64,000 bases of DNA from Pseudosulfitobacter pseudonitzschiae. GTDB lineage: Bacteria > Pseudomonadota > Alphaproteobacteria > Rhodobacterales > Rhodobacteraceae. The notes below the pieces were generated by a model. It was not told the origin of the DNA. It searched no databases and saw only the letters and a list, made by a program, of their open reading frames with translations. The stretch is from assembly GCF_002222635.1 (NCBI RefSeq), contig NZ_CP022416.1, positions 1-64,000 of the forward strand, given 5' to 3'. Both the position numbers and the translations under genes were made by a program. Positions 16,488-25,104 of this stretch are shown in pieces (the stretch's first letter is position 1; the number at the start of each line of letters is the position of its first letter).

Positions 16488-18839
16488 ATGGACTCCGTAT
16501 CCGATATCCGACCTCCACTTGCGATCAGGTTTCATACCATCGCCCGCATTCTGGGGCTGGTTCTGGTTGTCATCGGCCTATTCAACACCACGCCGTCGAT
16601 TCCCGGTCTGGACGCATGGATCGCGGGACTAAGCGGCAACCAAAGCTTTGTGATCCGCAAGTTTCCCTACGAATATCTCTATCCGCTGGCCTTTGTGCTT
16701 ATGATGGTGATCGTGGCGATGAACCATTCGTTCTGGGTCGATGCCATTGGCAAAAGCCGTGGCAAGCGCATCTTCGGAGCTGTGATGGACGTGGCACTGG
16801 TGACGATGGCCATTGGTATTTCGCTGTCCTATGTGATTGAAATCGACTCGATCTGCCTGATCGACCAGTTTACCGGCGAACGCGCCGACCTGATCGCGCG
16901 GGCGCTGATCGAAGAGAAAGAATTCGCCGAACTTTACGGCCTGCCTGCCCCTACCAGCGTCGATGATCCGTCTTGTATCAACACCCTTGGCGTCTGGCTG
17001 TTTGCTGTCGTCGGCGCAGGGATCGCCGTGTTTCTGGGCTATAACGTCAAGGTCTGGGGCTTTCCGCTGGTCGCCGTGGCCATCATCGTTGCCGCCTACA
17101 CGCTGATCACCGTGCTGATCTGGTATTACTTCGGGGCCGACGACATCAACAAATACCTGATCACCAAGCTGGGCGGCGAACCGCGCTCGTTGCTGGACGG
17201 GCGCCCCAATATCGAAGACGTGCTGGTCAACACATCCCAAGGGTTGATGGGCCGCTTTATGGGCATCCTGCTGGGCACCGTGTTCCCCTATATTGTCCTC
17301 GGCTCGCTGTTCGGCATATCGGCGGGGGGCAAGTCCCTGATCAAACTGGCGTTCCTGTGGACGCGCAAGCTGCGCGGCGGTCCTGCCCACGCGGCCATCG
17401 TGTCCTCGGCGCTGTTTGGCACCATCTCGGGCGGGCCTGTTGTCAACGTATTGTCCACCGGCGTGCTGACCATTCCGATGATGCTCAAGCGCGGATTCAA
17501 CAAGAGCTTCGCAGGCGGTATCGAAGCTGCGGCTTCCTCCGGCGGGCAAATCATGCCGCCGGTCATGGGTGTCGCCGCCTTTGTACTGGCAGCCATGACC
17601 GCCGTGCCCTACCGCGAGGTGATCATCGCCGCGATCATTCCGTCGGTCGCCTATTTCGGCTGCCTGTTCCTGGCGGTCGTCTTTCAGGCCCGCAAACAAA
17701 AGATCGAAGCGGTGGGTGCCAAGACACCCGATATGATGCTGAACCGTCAGGACGTGCTGAATCTGGTCATGATCTTTGGCCCGATCCTGCTGATCCTGTT
17801 CCTGCTGGTCACCCCCAAAGAGGCCATCGGCTGTGGCCCCGTAGCCGCTCTATTCAACGTGCAGACCATCGTCACCGACACAACCTGCCGCGCCGAAAGT
17901 CTGCCGTTCCTGTTCCAACTGGTGCAAAACAGCGCGGGCGATGCAGGCTCTGCAGGCTGGTGGGCGGTGTTCCTGCTGGCCATCCTGTTCCTGCTTGATC
18001 CTGCGTTTCGTCGCAAGCCGGGCCAGTTGATCGGCGCGCTGGCCGATGCCGGTATCCTGATTTCGACGCTTTATCTGATGTTCCTGTCAGTCTCGGTCAT
18101 CGACTTTTGCCTGAACTTCACCGGCCTGTCAGGGTTCATCGCCCGCGACGTGCTGTCAGGCCTGCGCCTGTTCGGCACCGAGCTTGAGGCAGGCGGAATC
18201 TTCCTGTTCGCGGCACTGTTCGTGACGATGCTGATGTCGATCCTGCTGGGCATGGGGATGCCGACGGTGCCTGCTTATGTGAACGTCGCCCTGCTGATGG
18301 GGCCGCTGGTCATCGGGCTGGGCATCGCGCCCTTCACCGCGCATATGTTCATCTTCTTCTTTGCCGTCGCCTCGGCCATCACGCCTCCTGTCGCGGTGGC
18401 CGCCTTTGCCGCAGCATCCATCACCAAAGCCGACCCTATGCGTACAGGATTTTCCGCCGTGCGCGCGGGTGTGGTCATGTTCGTGCTGCCCTTTGTCTTT
18501 GTGTTCTACCCCGAATTGCTGTTGATCGACGCCGCCAAGATCGACCCTAACGCCCAGCCCGGAGCCGAGGCCTATCTGGCAGGTTACAGCGCAGGCGTTG
18601 ACTGGCCCGCGCTGGCGATGGTTGTCGCACGGGTGATACTGGGCCTGTACCTTCTGGCCAGCGCCCTGACGCGCTATGACCGTCACCCATTGGGCAACAA
18701 GGAAATCGGGTTGCGCCTCGCCCTCGCCCTCGGCGTTGTCATGCACAACCCGATGATCTGGGGACCCGCCGCGGGACTGACTGCCGCCTACCTTGCGTGG
18801 TACACCATCGGAACCGCACAACGGGCGGCAGCGCCCTAG
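16488..18839 (+). CDS. TRAP transporter fused permease (DctQM, 4TM/12TM)
   Basis: 783 residues from ATG 16488; the upstream extension of the frame overlaps the hairpin and lacks an RBS. Small-permease-like helices occupy the first about 230 residues. The DctM part carries GTISGGPVVNVLSTGVLTIPMM, AAASSGGQIMPPVMGVAAFVLA and later LLGMGMPTVPAYVNVALLMGP, signatures of the fused TRAP permeases that work with TAXI proteins. Substrate is unknown; the adjacent sulfatase-type hydrolase suggests a sulfate or phosphate/phosphonate ester. Confidence 0.92.
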   Translation: MDSVSDIRPPLAIRFHTIARILGLVLVVIGLFNTTPSIPGLDAWIAGLSGNQSFVIRKFPYEYLYPLAFVLMMVIVAMNHSFWVDAIGKSRGKRIFGAVMDVALVTMAIGISLSYVIEIDSICLIDQFTGERADLIARALIEEKEFAELYGLPAPTSVDDPSCINTLGVWLFAVVGAGIAVFLGYNVKVWGFPLVAVAIIVAAYTLITVLIWYYFGADDINKYLITKLGGEPRSLLDGRPNIEDVLVNTSQGLMGRFMGILLGTVFPYIVLGSLFGISAGGKSLIKLAFLWTRKLRGGPAHAAIVSSALFGTISGGPVVNVLSTGVLTIPMMLKRGFNKSFAGGIEAAASSGGQIMPPVMGVAAFVLAAMTAVPYREVIIAAIIPSVAYFGCLFLAVVFQARKQKIEAVGAKTPDMMLNRQDVLNLVMIFGPILLILFLLVTPKEAIGCGPVAALFNVQTIVTDTTCRAESLPFLFQLVQNSAGDAGSAGWWAVFLLAILFLLDPAFRRKPGQLIGALADAGILISTLYLMFLSVSVIDFCLNFTGLSGFIARDVLSGLRLFGTELEAGGIFLFAALFVTMLMSILLGMGMPTVPAYVNVALLMGPLVIGLGIAPFTAHMFIFFFAVASAITPPVAVAAFAAASITKADPMRTGFSAVRAGVVMFVLPFVFVFYPELLLIDAAKIDPNAQPGAEAYLAGYSAGVDWPALAMVVARVILGLYLLASALTRYDRHPLGNKEIGLRLALALGVVMHNPMIWGPAAGLTAAYLAWYTIGTAQRAAAP

Positions 18840-18844
18840 GGCGC
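18831..18844. repeat. 14-bp perfect palindrome at convergent gene ends
   Basis: GCGCCCTAGGGCGC spans the TAG stop of the TRAP permease gene and the 10-bp gap before the convergent TetR gene end. It has no loop and no T-tract, so its role as a terminator is doubtful. Confidence 0.4.
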
Positions 18845-18848
18845 AACC

Positions 18849-19463
18849 TCACGCCGCAATCGAAGCCCAGCTCATCTGCGCGATGTTGTCTTTTTGCTCA
18901 TCGCTCAGATGGTTCTGGGTTGCGCGGTGCCATTTCAACGCATTGCGAATACCTCCACCGACAAAGCCAGCCATCGACCTTGGTGCAAAGGATTTCAGCA
19001 CGCCCTGTTCCTGCGCAAAGGTAAAAATCGCCCGATTGTAATCACGCAGCGGTTTGAATACTTCGGCAACTTCCGGCGTCTCGATCATCGGCAAATTGGT
19101 CAGATACTCAAACAGAATGGCGCGGTCTGCATCGGCCCAGAAAAACTCGATATAGCTGTGGATATAGGCCATGACCATCGCCTTGGGGTCGTCAGACCCC
19201 GCGTCATCCGTCGCAACAAATGCCGCGTTTATCTGGCTGGCAAGATGTTGATAGACGCCCAGGACCAGCGCGCTCTTGGACGGGAAATAATTATAGATCG
19301 ATCCCACTGCGATACCGGATTCGCGCGCAATTCGCGACATCGGAAACTCAAGCCCATAGCGCACGATCAACGTCTCGGTCGCCCTTAGAATACGCACGCG
19401 TTTGTCGCTTTGCTGCTCGGAAGTGGTGTCATCGGCTGTCTGTGTCTGTTCTTGAAGTGTCAT
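18849..19463 (-). CDS. TetR-family transcriptional regulator
   Basis: 204 residues; Shine-Dalgarno GAGGAAAAA just before ATG 19463. HTH region: RVRILRATETLIVRYGLEFPMSRIARESGIAVGSIYNYF, listed by its landmarks ILRATETLIV and IARESGIAVGSIYNYF. It lies 60 nt downstream of, and on the same strand as, a metallophosphoesterase gene and probably shares its transcript. A TetR-type inverted repeat lies in the divergent region at 20431-20446 and is a candidate binding site. Confidence 0.88.
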   Translation of the reverse strand: MTLQEQTQTADDTTSEQQSDKRVRILRATETLIVRYGLEFPMSRIARESGIAVGSIYNYFPSKSALVLGVYQHLASQINAAFVATDDAGSDDPKAMVMAYIHSYIEFFWADADRAILFEYLTNLPMIETPEVAEVFKPLRDYNRAIFTFAQEQGVLKSFAPRSMAGFVGGGIRNALKWHRATQNHLSDEQKDNIAQMSWASIAA

Positions 19464-19523
19464 TTTTTCCTCATGCCGCCAGAAACACTGAAATGGGCCA
19501 AACCCGGTGGCAAACGGTTGCGG

Positions 19524-20354
19524 TCAAAGAGCATAGACTTTTCTCAACACTTCGACTTCGGGATGGAGCATAGCGGGCGGAAACTGCAGGTCGACCTCGA
19601 CGGCATCGGGTGAGAACCGGTAAGAAACCAGCCCGCACCGTTTGTCCCCTACGCGCGGCTGTACATCGTCGGGCAGGGTAAATGCCGTAGCAGGGCACCA
19701 CACATGACGGGTGTTCCCGCGCCAGTGGTCGCGGGCCTGATGAACGTGCCCACAGGCAAACAGCCGCACATCGGCGGCATCCATCGTCGCGGCCAGCGGG
19801 TCGCGATTGACCAGCGGCACATAGCGGTACGGCACGTCCACCGGCTCATCAATTGCATCACGCAGCAACGGCTTGTGACAAAACACCGCCACAGGTCGGC
19901 CATCCGTTTCGGCCAGCATCCGGACCAGCCAGTCATGCTGCTGCTTTTCACGCACCAACCCCGAACTGAACAGTTGCGCGTTCAACCCGATCAACCGCCA
20001 GCCCGCTTGATCAATCGCCCAGTGATCCGGCCCAAAGTGGTCCTCATAGGTCTGCACCAGCGCGTCCGTCACCGGTTTCGGCGGCACATAGCCGTGATCC
20101 GACGGGTTATCGCCTACATCATGATTGCCCGGTATCGCGCGAAAGGGAGTGTTCAGACTGTCCATCGCCTCTTTGCCGAACAGCAGATCATCGCTGCGCG
20201 CAGTCGCCTCGACGGCGATATCGCCGGTGTGAACCACCAGATCAGGCTTGTCCTGTTGGATAATCTGTGACGCGACTTCAAAGTTGCCCGCAAACTCGGG
20301 GCGTGCGCGTGACAGATGGGTGTCGGTGATCTGTATCAGGGTGAATGTGTCCAA
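19524..20354 (-). CDS. Metallophosphoesterase, CpdA/GpdQ-like class III phosphodiesterase
   Basis: 276 residues from TTG 20354, chosen because GAGG lies 7 nt upstream and the protein then begins MDTFTLIQITDTHLS as relatives do; the in-frame upstream extension is improbable. All dinuclear metal motifs are present: D-x-H (TDTHLS), GD (VVHTGDIA), GNHD (IPGNHDVGD), H (FCHKPLL) and GHxH (CGHVHQARD). Relatives hydrolyse 3',5'-cyclic nucleotides (CpdA) or glycerophosphodiesters (GpdQ). Divergence from a UgpBAEC-like importer favours the glycerophosphodiester reading, but this is inference. Confidence 0.85.
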   Translation of the reverse strand: MDTFTLIQITDTHLSRARPEFAGNFEVASQIIQQDKPDLVVHTGDIAVEATARSDDLLFGKEAMDSLNTPFRAIPGNHDVGDNPSDHGYVPPKPVTDALVQTYEDHFGPDHWAIDQAGWRLIGLNAQLFSSGLVREKQQHDWLVRMLAETDGRPVAVFCHKPLLRDAIDEPVDVPYRYVPLVNRDPLAATMDAADVRLFACGHVHQARDHWRGNTRHVWCPATAFTLPDDVQPRVGDKRCGLVSYRFSPDAVEVDLQFPPAMLHPEVEVLRKVYAL

Positions 20355-20430
20355 AACGTACCTCGCAATGGCCCTTCGGGGCCGGTTTCCTAACGGGGTC
20401 GTAACGTGGTTTCGTGGCAGTTTTGTAATA

Positions 20431-20446
20431 GAATGAACAATCATTC
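20431..20446. promoter_or_regulatory. Candidate TetR operator in the phosphoesterase/ABC intergenic region
   Basis: Inverted repeat GAATGA-ACAA-TCATTC, a common TetR/AcrR operator shape, between the divergent starts at 20354 and 20537. It would suit control of both operons by the TetR protein encoded at 18849-19463. Confidence 0.4.
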
Positions 20447-20536
20447 ATTTCACACAACTGTCACCTGCATGTTGGAAAACCGCAATCTAACGGTGGTGTA
20501 ACGCCGGTTGTCACTTCCTTCCAACCGGAGAACCCC

Positions 20537-21811
20537 ATGCTGTCCTTTTCGCTCAAGACCTTCACCCTTGGTGCGGGACTGGCCGTTGCTGCGTCCCTTG
20601 GCGTTGCAACCGGTGCCTTTGCCGAAACCGAGATAACCTTTTACCATTACCAGTCGGGCGGGAACTACGAAGCCTTCCGCGCGATCCTTGATGATTTCGA
20701 GGCCCAGAACGAAGGCATCGAAGTCAAAGACATCTTTGCCCAGTCCCAACAGATCACTGCCGAAGTACAGGCTGCCCTTGCTGCCGGTCGTCCTGTCGAT
20801 GTGGCCACGGTGATCGGCAAGAATATCGTCTATTTCCTGAACAACACCGATGCCGTCGATCTGGTCGAAGCCTCGAAGGGCGACACCGGATGGCTGGACG
20901 GCTATCTGCCGAACTTTCTGGATCTGGGCCGCGTGGACGATGCGGTTTATGCCATCCCCCACGCTTACGGCACGCCGATGCTGTATTATAACCGCGCCAT
21001 CTTTGCCGAGGCAGGGCTGGACCCAGAAACACCCCCGACCACATGGGCAGAGTTTCTGGCAGCAGGCAAAACCATCACCGAAAAGACCGGCAAACCGGGT
21101 GGTGCGCATCTGCACGCTTCGATGGGTGATTATGGCACTATGGTCATGGTCACCAACGCAGGCGCGACCTATCTGAACGCCGACGGCACCAAAGCAGAAT
21201 TCGACAGCCCCGAAGGCATTGCAGCCCTGCAGAACTGGCAGGACATGGCCAAGAACGGCATGATGCCCATCGCAACTGATCGCGATTGGAGCGGTGCATT
21301 CATGGGTGGCCAGATGGGGATGTATATCACCTCGTCTGCGGCGTTGCGGTCGGCGGTTGATGCCTCGGAAGGCAAATTCGAACTGGGTATCGCGAACTAC
21401 CCGCTGTTCAGTGACGCTCCGCGGCGTGTGAACAACTCGGGGGCGGCCTTGATGCTGTACTCCAAAGACGCTGAAAAACAGGCCGCCTCAATGGCCCTGC
21501 TACGGTTCATCTCGCAGAAAGAGATCGCAAACCGCTGGTCGCGTGCCTCTGGCTATATGCCGGTTGTCCAAGACCCGCTCAGCGATCCTGCGATGCAGGA
21601 ATATGTGGCTTCGTTCCCCTATTTGGAACCAGTGATCACCCAGATGTCCCAAACGGTGCCAACCAACGTCTGGCCCGCAAAAGGCACGCTGGAAGCGCAA
21701 ACCGTCATCCGCGCCATGCTGGATGAATTGTGGGCCGCAAAACGCCCCGCTTCGGAAATCGTGCCCGAAGCCGTGGCCAAGGTAAACGACGCGCTGGCAG
21801 TAAACCGGTGA
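20537..21811 (+). CDS. ABC transporter substrate-binding protein (CUT1, UgpB-like)
   Basis: 424 residues; Sec signal (MLSFSLKTFTLGAGLAVAASLGVATGAFAE), RBS GGAG before ATG 20537. The mature N-terminus TEITFYHYQSGGNYEAFRAIL and YAIPHAYGTPMLYYN are typical of family 1 solute-binding proteins for sugars and glycerol-3-phosphate. The next gene starts inside its stop codon (GTGA). Glycerol-3-phosphate or a glycerophosphodiester is the favoured ligand because of the phosphodiesterase next door, but a sugar cannot be excluded. Confidence 0.88.
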   Translation: MLSFSLKTFTLGAGLAVAASLGVATGAFAETEITFYHYQSGGNYEAFRAILDDFEAQNEGIEVKDIFAQSQQITAEVQAALAAGRPVDVATVIGKNIVYFLNNTDAVDLVEASKGDTGWLDGYLPNFLDLGRVDDAVYAIPHAYGTPMLYYNRAIFAEAGLDPETPPTTWAEFLAAGKTITEKTGKPGGAHLHASMGDYGTMVMVTNAGATYLNADGTKAEFDSPEGIAALQNWQDMAKNGMMPIATDRDWSGAFMGGQMGMYITSSAALRSAVDASEGKFELGIANYPLFSDAPRRVNNSGAALMLYSKDAEKQAASMALLRFISQKEIANRWSRASGYMPVVQDPLSDPAMQEYVASFPYLEPVITQMSQTVPTNVWPAKGTLEAQTVIRAMLDELWAAKRPASEIVPEAVAKVNDALAVNR

Positions 21812-22779
21812 GCCTTCACCGGCCCGAAACACAACTAGTCACCGGAGCGGTCCCTGTCGGGGCCGCTTCTGGTCAACCGTTAGCGCACCCCAAACGCACC
21901 GACATTGCGGCCCGCCTTGCGCCATGGCTTTATCTTGCGCCGACGGTCCTGTTGCTGGCTGTGTTCACCTATTGGCCGTTGCTGCAAACTGCATACCTCA
22001 GCATGGTTGACTGGAACCTGAACCCCGGCCAGCCAGCCGAATTTGTCGGGCTGGACAACTATGGGCGAGTCACTGGATCAACCTTGTTTCAGGCCGCATT
22101 CGTCAACACGCTGATCTATGTCGGCGCCTCTATTCCGCTGAAGGTTCTGTTGCCCATTCCCGTCGCTGTCTTTTTATGGAGTGTCGGGCAAAAGGGCCAT
22201 TTCTATCGCGCGATCCTGTTCATGCCGACGCTAATCAGCTTTGTGGTGGCGGGCATCGCGTTCTTGTGGATTCTCAATCCGATCTTTGGCTATGCCAAGG
22301 TCATCTTCGCCGAGCTTGGCCTGCGCTTTCCCAACCTTCTTGCAGATCCTGATTCCGCGATCTGGGTGATCATCGGCATCTCGACGTGGAAGGTGCTGGG
22401 CTTCAACGTATTGATCTATCTGGCTGGTCTGGCCAGCATCAACAAAGAGCTGATCGAAGCCATGCGCATGGACGGTGCCGGAGACATCACGATCTTTCGC
22501 CGTCTGATCTGGCCGCTACTGACGCCGACACTGACTTTCGTGACGATTTCTACCGTGATTTTCACGATGCAACAGGTGTTCACCCCAATCGACCTGATGA
22601 CCGAAGGCGGGCCGTCCAATTCGACGACGAACCTGTTTTACATGATCTACCAATACAGCTTTGTCACCTTTGACGTCGGCGGCGGCGCGGCAGGAACGAT
22701 GATCCTGTTCACCTTCCTGATGATCATGGCGTTTGTGCAATTCCGCGTGCTCGACCGGCGCGCGCATTACCAACAGTAG
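21808..22779 (+). CDS. ABC transporter permease (CUT1, UgpA-like)
   Basis: 323 residues from GTG 21808, overlapping the binding-protein stop by 4 nt. About six membrane helices, first in residues 34-55 (LYLAPTVLLLAVFTYWPLL). EAA loop present: ELIEAMRMDGAGDITIFRRLIWPLLTPT, the site that docks the ATPase. Operates with the second permease six nt downstream. Confidence 0.9.
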   Translation: MSLHRPETQLVTGAVPVGAASGQPLAHPKRTDIAARLAPWLYLAPTVLLLAVFTYWPLLQTAYLSMVDWNLNPGQPAEFVGLDNYGRVTGSTLFQAAFVNTLIYVGASIPLKVLLPIPVAVFLWSVGQKGHFYRAILFMPTLISFVVAGIAFLWILNPIFGYAKVIFAELGLRFPNLLADPDSAIWVIIGISTWKVLGFNVLIYLAGLASINKELIEAMRMDGAGDITIFRRLIWPLLTPTLTFVTISTVIFTMQQVFTPIDLMTEGGPSNSTTNLFYMIYQYSFVTFDVGGGAAGTMILFTFLMIMAFVQFRVLDRRAHYQQ

Positions 22780-22785
22780 GGCCAA

Positions 22786-23604
22786 ATGCAACTTTCCCGT
22801 CCCATGCTGATCGTCGGACATATCCTTGTGCTGGCAATCTGCCTGTCCATCCTCTTTCCTATGGCCATCGTGCTGGCCACCGCATTCAAGCCGATGAACG
22901 AAATCTATGCAGGCGGACTGTTGCCGCAGGTGCCCACCCTCGAGAATTTTGGCAGACTGTTCGAGAAAACCGCCTTTGGCTGGTATATCTGGAACTCGTC
23001 CGGAACCACCCTGTTGCGGGTGATCGGGCAGTTGATCATTGGCGTGCTGGCCGCCTATGCCTTTGCGCGGTTCCGCTTTCCCTATCGCGATGTGCTATTT
23101 GCACTGGTGCTGGGAGCGATGATGATCCCGCAGGTGCTGACCATGCTGCCGATTTACATCATGATGGCACAGCTGGGCTGGTTCGACACATGGTGGGCAT
23201 TGATCGTGCCCAATCTGGCGACACCCATCGCGGTGTTCCTGCTGCGCCAGCACATGATGTCCTTTCCCAACGAGCTGATCGACGCCGCCCAAATGGACGG
23301 GGCCGGACATTGGACAACCCTGTGGCGGGTGATCGTGCCCAACCTCGGTCCGGCAATGTCCGCACTGACCATCATCATCTTCATCGACAGCTGGAACGAA
23401 TACTTCTGGCCGCTGCTGGTCACCGAAAGCGCACAGTCGCGCACAATCCAGATCGGTCTGCGCGAATTTCTGCAAGAGGACATGAACGATTACGGCGCTC
23501 TGATGGCCGGTATCATCGTCGCCAGCCTGCCCGCAATTGCTGTCTTTCTGTTCTTTCAACGGCGGGTGATGGACACCTTCGTGTCCTCCGGCCTCAAAGG
23601 ATAA
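22786..23604 (+). CDS. ABC transporter permease (CUT1, UgpE-like)
   Basis: 272 residues, six predicted helices. EAA loop NELIDAAQMDGAGHWTTLWRVIVPNLGP; the C-terminus VMDTFVSSGLKG is the usual end of MalG/UgpE-type permeases. Lies 6 nt after the first permease gene and 3 nt before the ATPase gene. Confidence 0.92.
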   Translation: MQLSRPMLIVGHILVLAICLSILFPMAIVLATAFKPMNEIYAGGLLPQVPTLENFGRLFEKTAFGWYIWNSSGTTLLRVIGQLIIGVLAAYAFARFRFPYRDVLFALVLGAMMIPQVLTMLPIYIMMAQLGWFDTWWALIVPNLATPIAVFLLRQHMMSFPNELIDAAQMDGAGHWTTLWRVIVPNLGPAMSALTIIIFIDSWNEYFWPLLVTESAQSRTIQIGLREFLQEDMNDYGALMAGIIVASLPAIAVFLFFQRRVMDTFVSSGLKG

Positions 23605-23607
23605 CCC

Positions 23608-24702
23608 ATGGCTTCGATCTCTTTTCACAACATCGCCAAACGCTTTGATACCGCGCAGGCGGTTGCCGACTTCAACCTTGATATTGCCGACGGCGAATTT
23701 GTGGTGCTAGTGGGCCCCTCGGGTTGCGGCAAGACTACGTCGCTGCGGATGCTGGCGGGGCTGGAACAACCGACCGGTGGCAGCATCCATCTGGACGGGC
23801 AGGACATCACCCATGTGCCCTCCAAGTCACGCGCCCTTGCGATGGTGTTCCAATCTTACGCGCTTTATCCACACATGAGCGTGGGCGAAAACATCTCGTT
23901 CGCGCTGTCTCTGCAAAGGGTGCCCAAGGCGCAGATTGTCCCGCAGGTTCAACAGGCCGCAGCGCTTTTGGGCATCGAACACCTGCTGGACCGCAAACCC
24001 CGCGCACTGTCCGGCGGCCAACGCCAGCGCGTCGCCGTGGCCCGCGCCATCATCCGCAACCCAAAGGCGTTCCTGTTTGATGAACCGCTCAGCAATCTTG
24101 ACGCCAAACTGCGCCACTCGGCGCGGGTCGAGATCCGCAAGCTGCAACAAAAGCTGGGCACCACCACCGTTTACGTGACCCACGACCAGATCGAAGCGAT
24201 GACCATGGCCGACCGGATCGTGGTCATGGAAGGCGGGCGCATCCGTCAGGTCGGTACCCCGATGGAGCTGTACCGAAAGCCGAACAGCAAGTTCGTCGCC
24301 GCCTTCCTTGGATCGCCGCCGACCAACTTTATCACCGGTCAGTGTATCCACAATAACGGCAGGGTCCGGTTTGTGAATGACCGCATGGAAATTCCGCTAA
24401 ATCCGGGCGTTGCAAGCGGCGAAGTCACCTTGGGCATCCGGCCCGAACACGTTACGCCAGTTCACGCCTCGCAAGACCAGATCAGAATTTCCGGTGGCAT
24501 CCGTTTCGTCGAAGCCTTGGGCGCGGAAACCCTGATTGATATCGACCTTGGCCAAAGCCAGAATGTGACCCGAACGTTGACGGCACGGCTGGCAGGCCAG
24601 CACAACCTTGCCCCCGGATCGACGTTGGAAATCGGCTTTTCGCCGCGTGATTCCATGCTTTTTGATGCGCAGGGCGACGCGGTTCCAGAGGCCTTTGCGT
24701 GA
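23608..24702 (+). CDS. ABC transporter ATP-binding protein (UgpC/MalK-like)
   Basis: 364 residues. Walker A GPSGCGKTTSLRMLAG (about residues 36-51), Q-loop MVFQSYALYPHMSV, signature [15 protein letters not shown], Walker B AFLFDEPLSNLDAKLR and the switch histidine VTHDQIEAM. The C-terminal about 120 residues are the TOBE/MalK regulatory domain (LGIRPEHV). Energises the importer of the two preceding permeases; ATPases of this type are sometimes shared between sugar systems. Confidence 0.93.
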   Translation: MASISFHNIAKRFDTAQAVADFNLDIADGEFVVLVGPSGCGKTTSLRMLAGLEQPTGGSIHLDGQDITHVPSKSRALAMVFQSYALYPHMSVGENISFALSLQRVPKAQIVPQVQQAAALLGIEHLLDRKPRALSGGQRQRVAVARAIIRNPKAFLFDEPLSNLDAKLRHSARVEIRKLQQKLGTTTVYVTHDQIEAMTMADRIVVMEGGRIRQVGTPMELYRKPNSKFVAAFLGSPPTNFITGQCIHNNGRVRFVNDRMEIPLNPGVASGEVTLGIRPEHVTPVHASQDQIRISGGIRFVEALGAETLIDIDLGQSQNVTRTLTARLAGQHNLAPGSTLEIGFSPRDSMLFDAQGDAVPEAFA

Positions 24703-24724
24703 CCACACACAGAGGCAAAACCCC

Positions 24725-25087
24725 CTATCCGTCGCCCACCAAGATGAACGGCGCCCAATAGCGCGGGTGGGCGTATTTTATCTGGGGATCATCGCGCATC
24801 AGCCGCAGCATCGCCTCGACCCGCATTGCCCCGCCGTGTTCAACCGGCGTGTCCAATGCGGTGACCATCGGTGCGGCAGCTTCGGCGGCGCGTTGGTAAT
24901 ACCGTAGTTGCAGCGCCAGCCGTGCCACCAGAAGATCAGGCAACCAAAATCCCTTATGGTCGCCCATGAAGTCTGCGTATTTGTCCACTTCGGTATTCAG
25001 CGTCTCGGCGGCGGCCATCGCTTCGGCAGTCTTGCCGTTAAAGAAATCGTCCTGAATCACCCGCGTGCGTTGCCTGATCCAATCCGT
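24725..25087 (-). pseudogene. C-terminal fragment of a large TPR/CHAT-domain-like protein
   Basis: About 120 codons remain. Translation: WIRQRTRVIQDDFFNGKT...YLR-type helical repeats, ending HPRYWAPFILVGDG-stop; the H-P-x-Y-W-A-P-F-x-L-V-G-D-G ending is the usual C-terminus of CHAT (caspase-like) domains. The frame is closed upstream by TAA at 25088-25090, just outside the IS6 element whose end is 25105, so the N-terminal part (including any His-Cys protease dyad) has been lost. Convergent with the ABC operon. Confidence 0.6.
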
Positions 25088-25104
25088 TTAACTGTGGGTG
25101 TGAG

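Noticed and set aside
18831-18844. GCGCCCTAGGGCGC as a bidirectional terminator
   Set aside because: Perfect palindrome but no loop and no T-tract; a chance GC-rich symmetry around a stop codon is as likely.
20458-20515. Pho box upstream of the UgpB-like gene (CTGTCAC at 20458, TTGTCAC near 20509)
   Set aside because: The half sites are about 50 bp apart and no second 7-mer follows with the normal 4-bp gap, so PhoB control is not supported.
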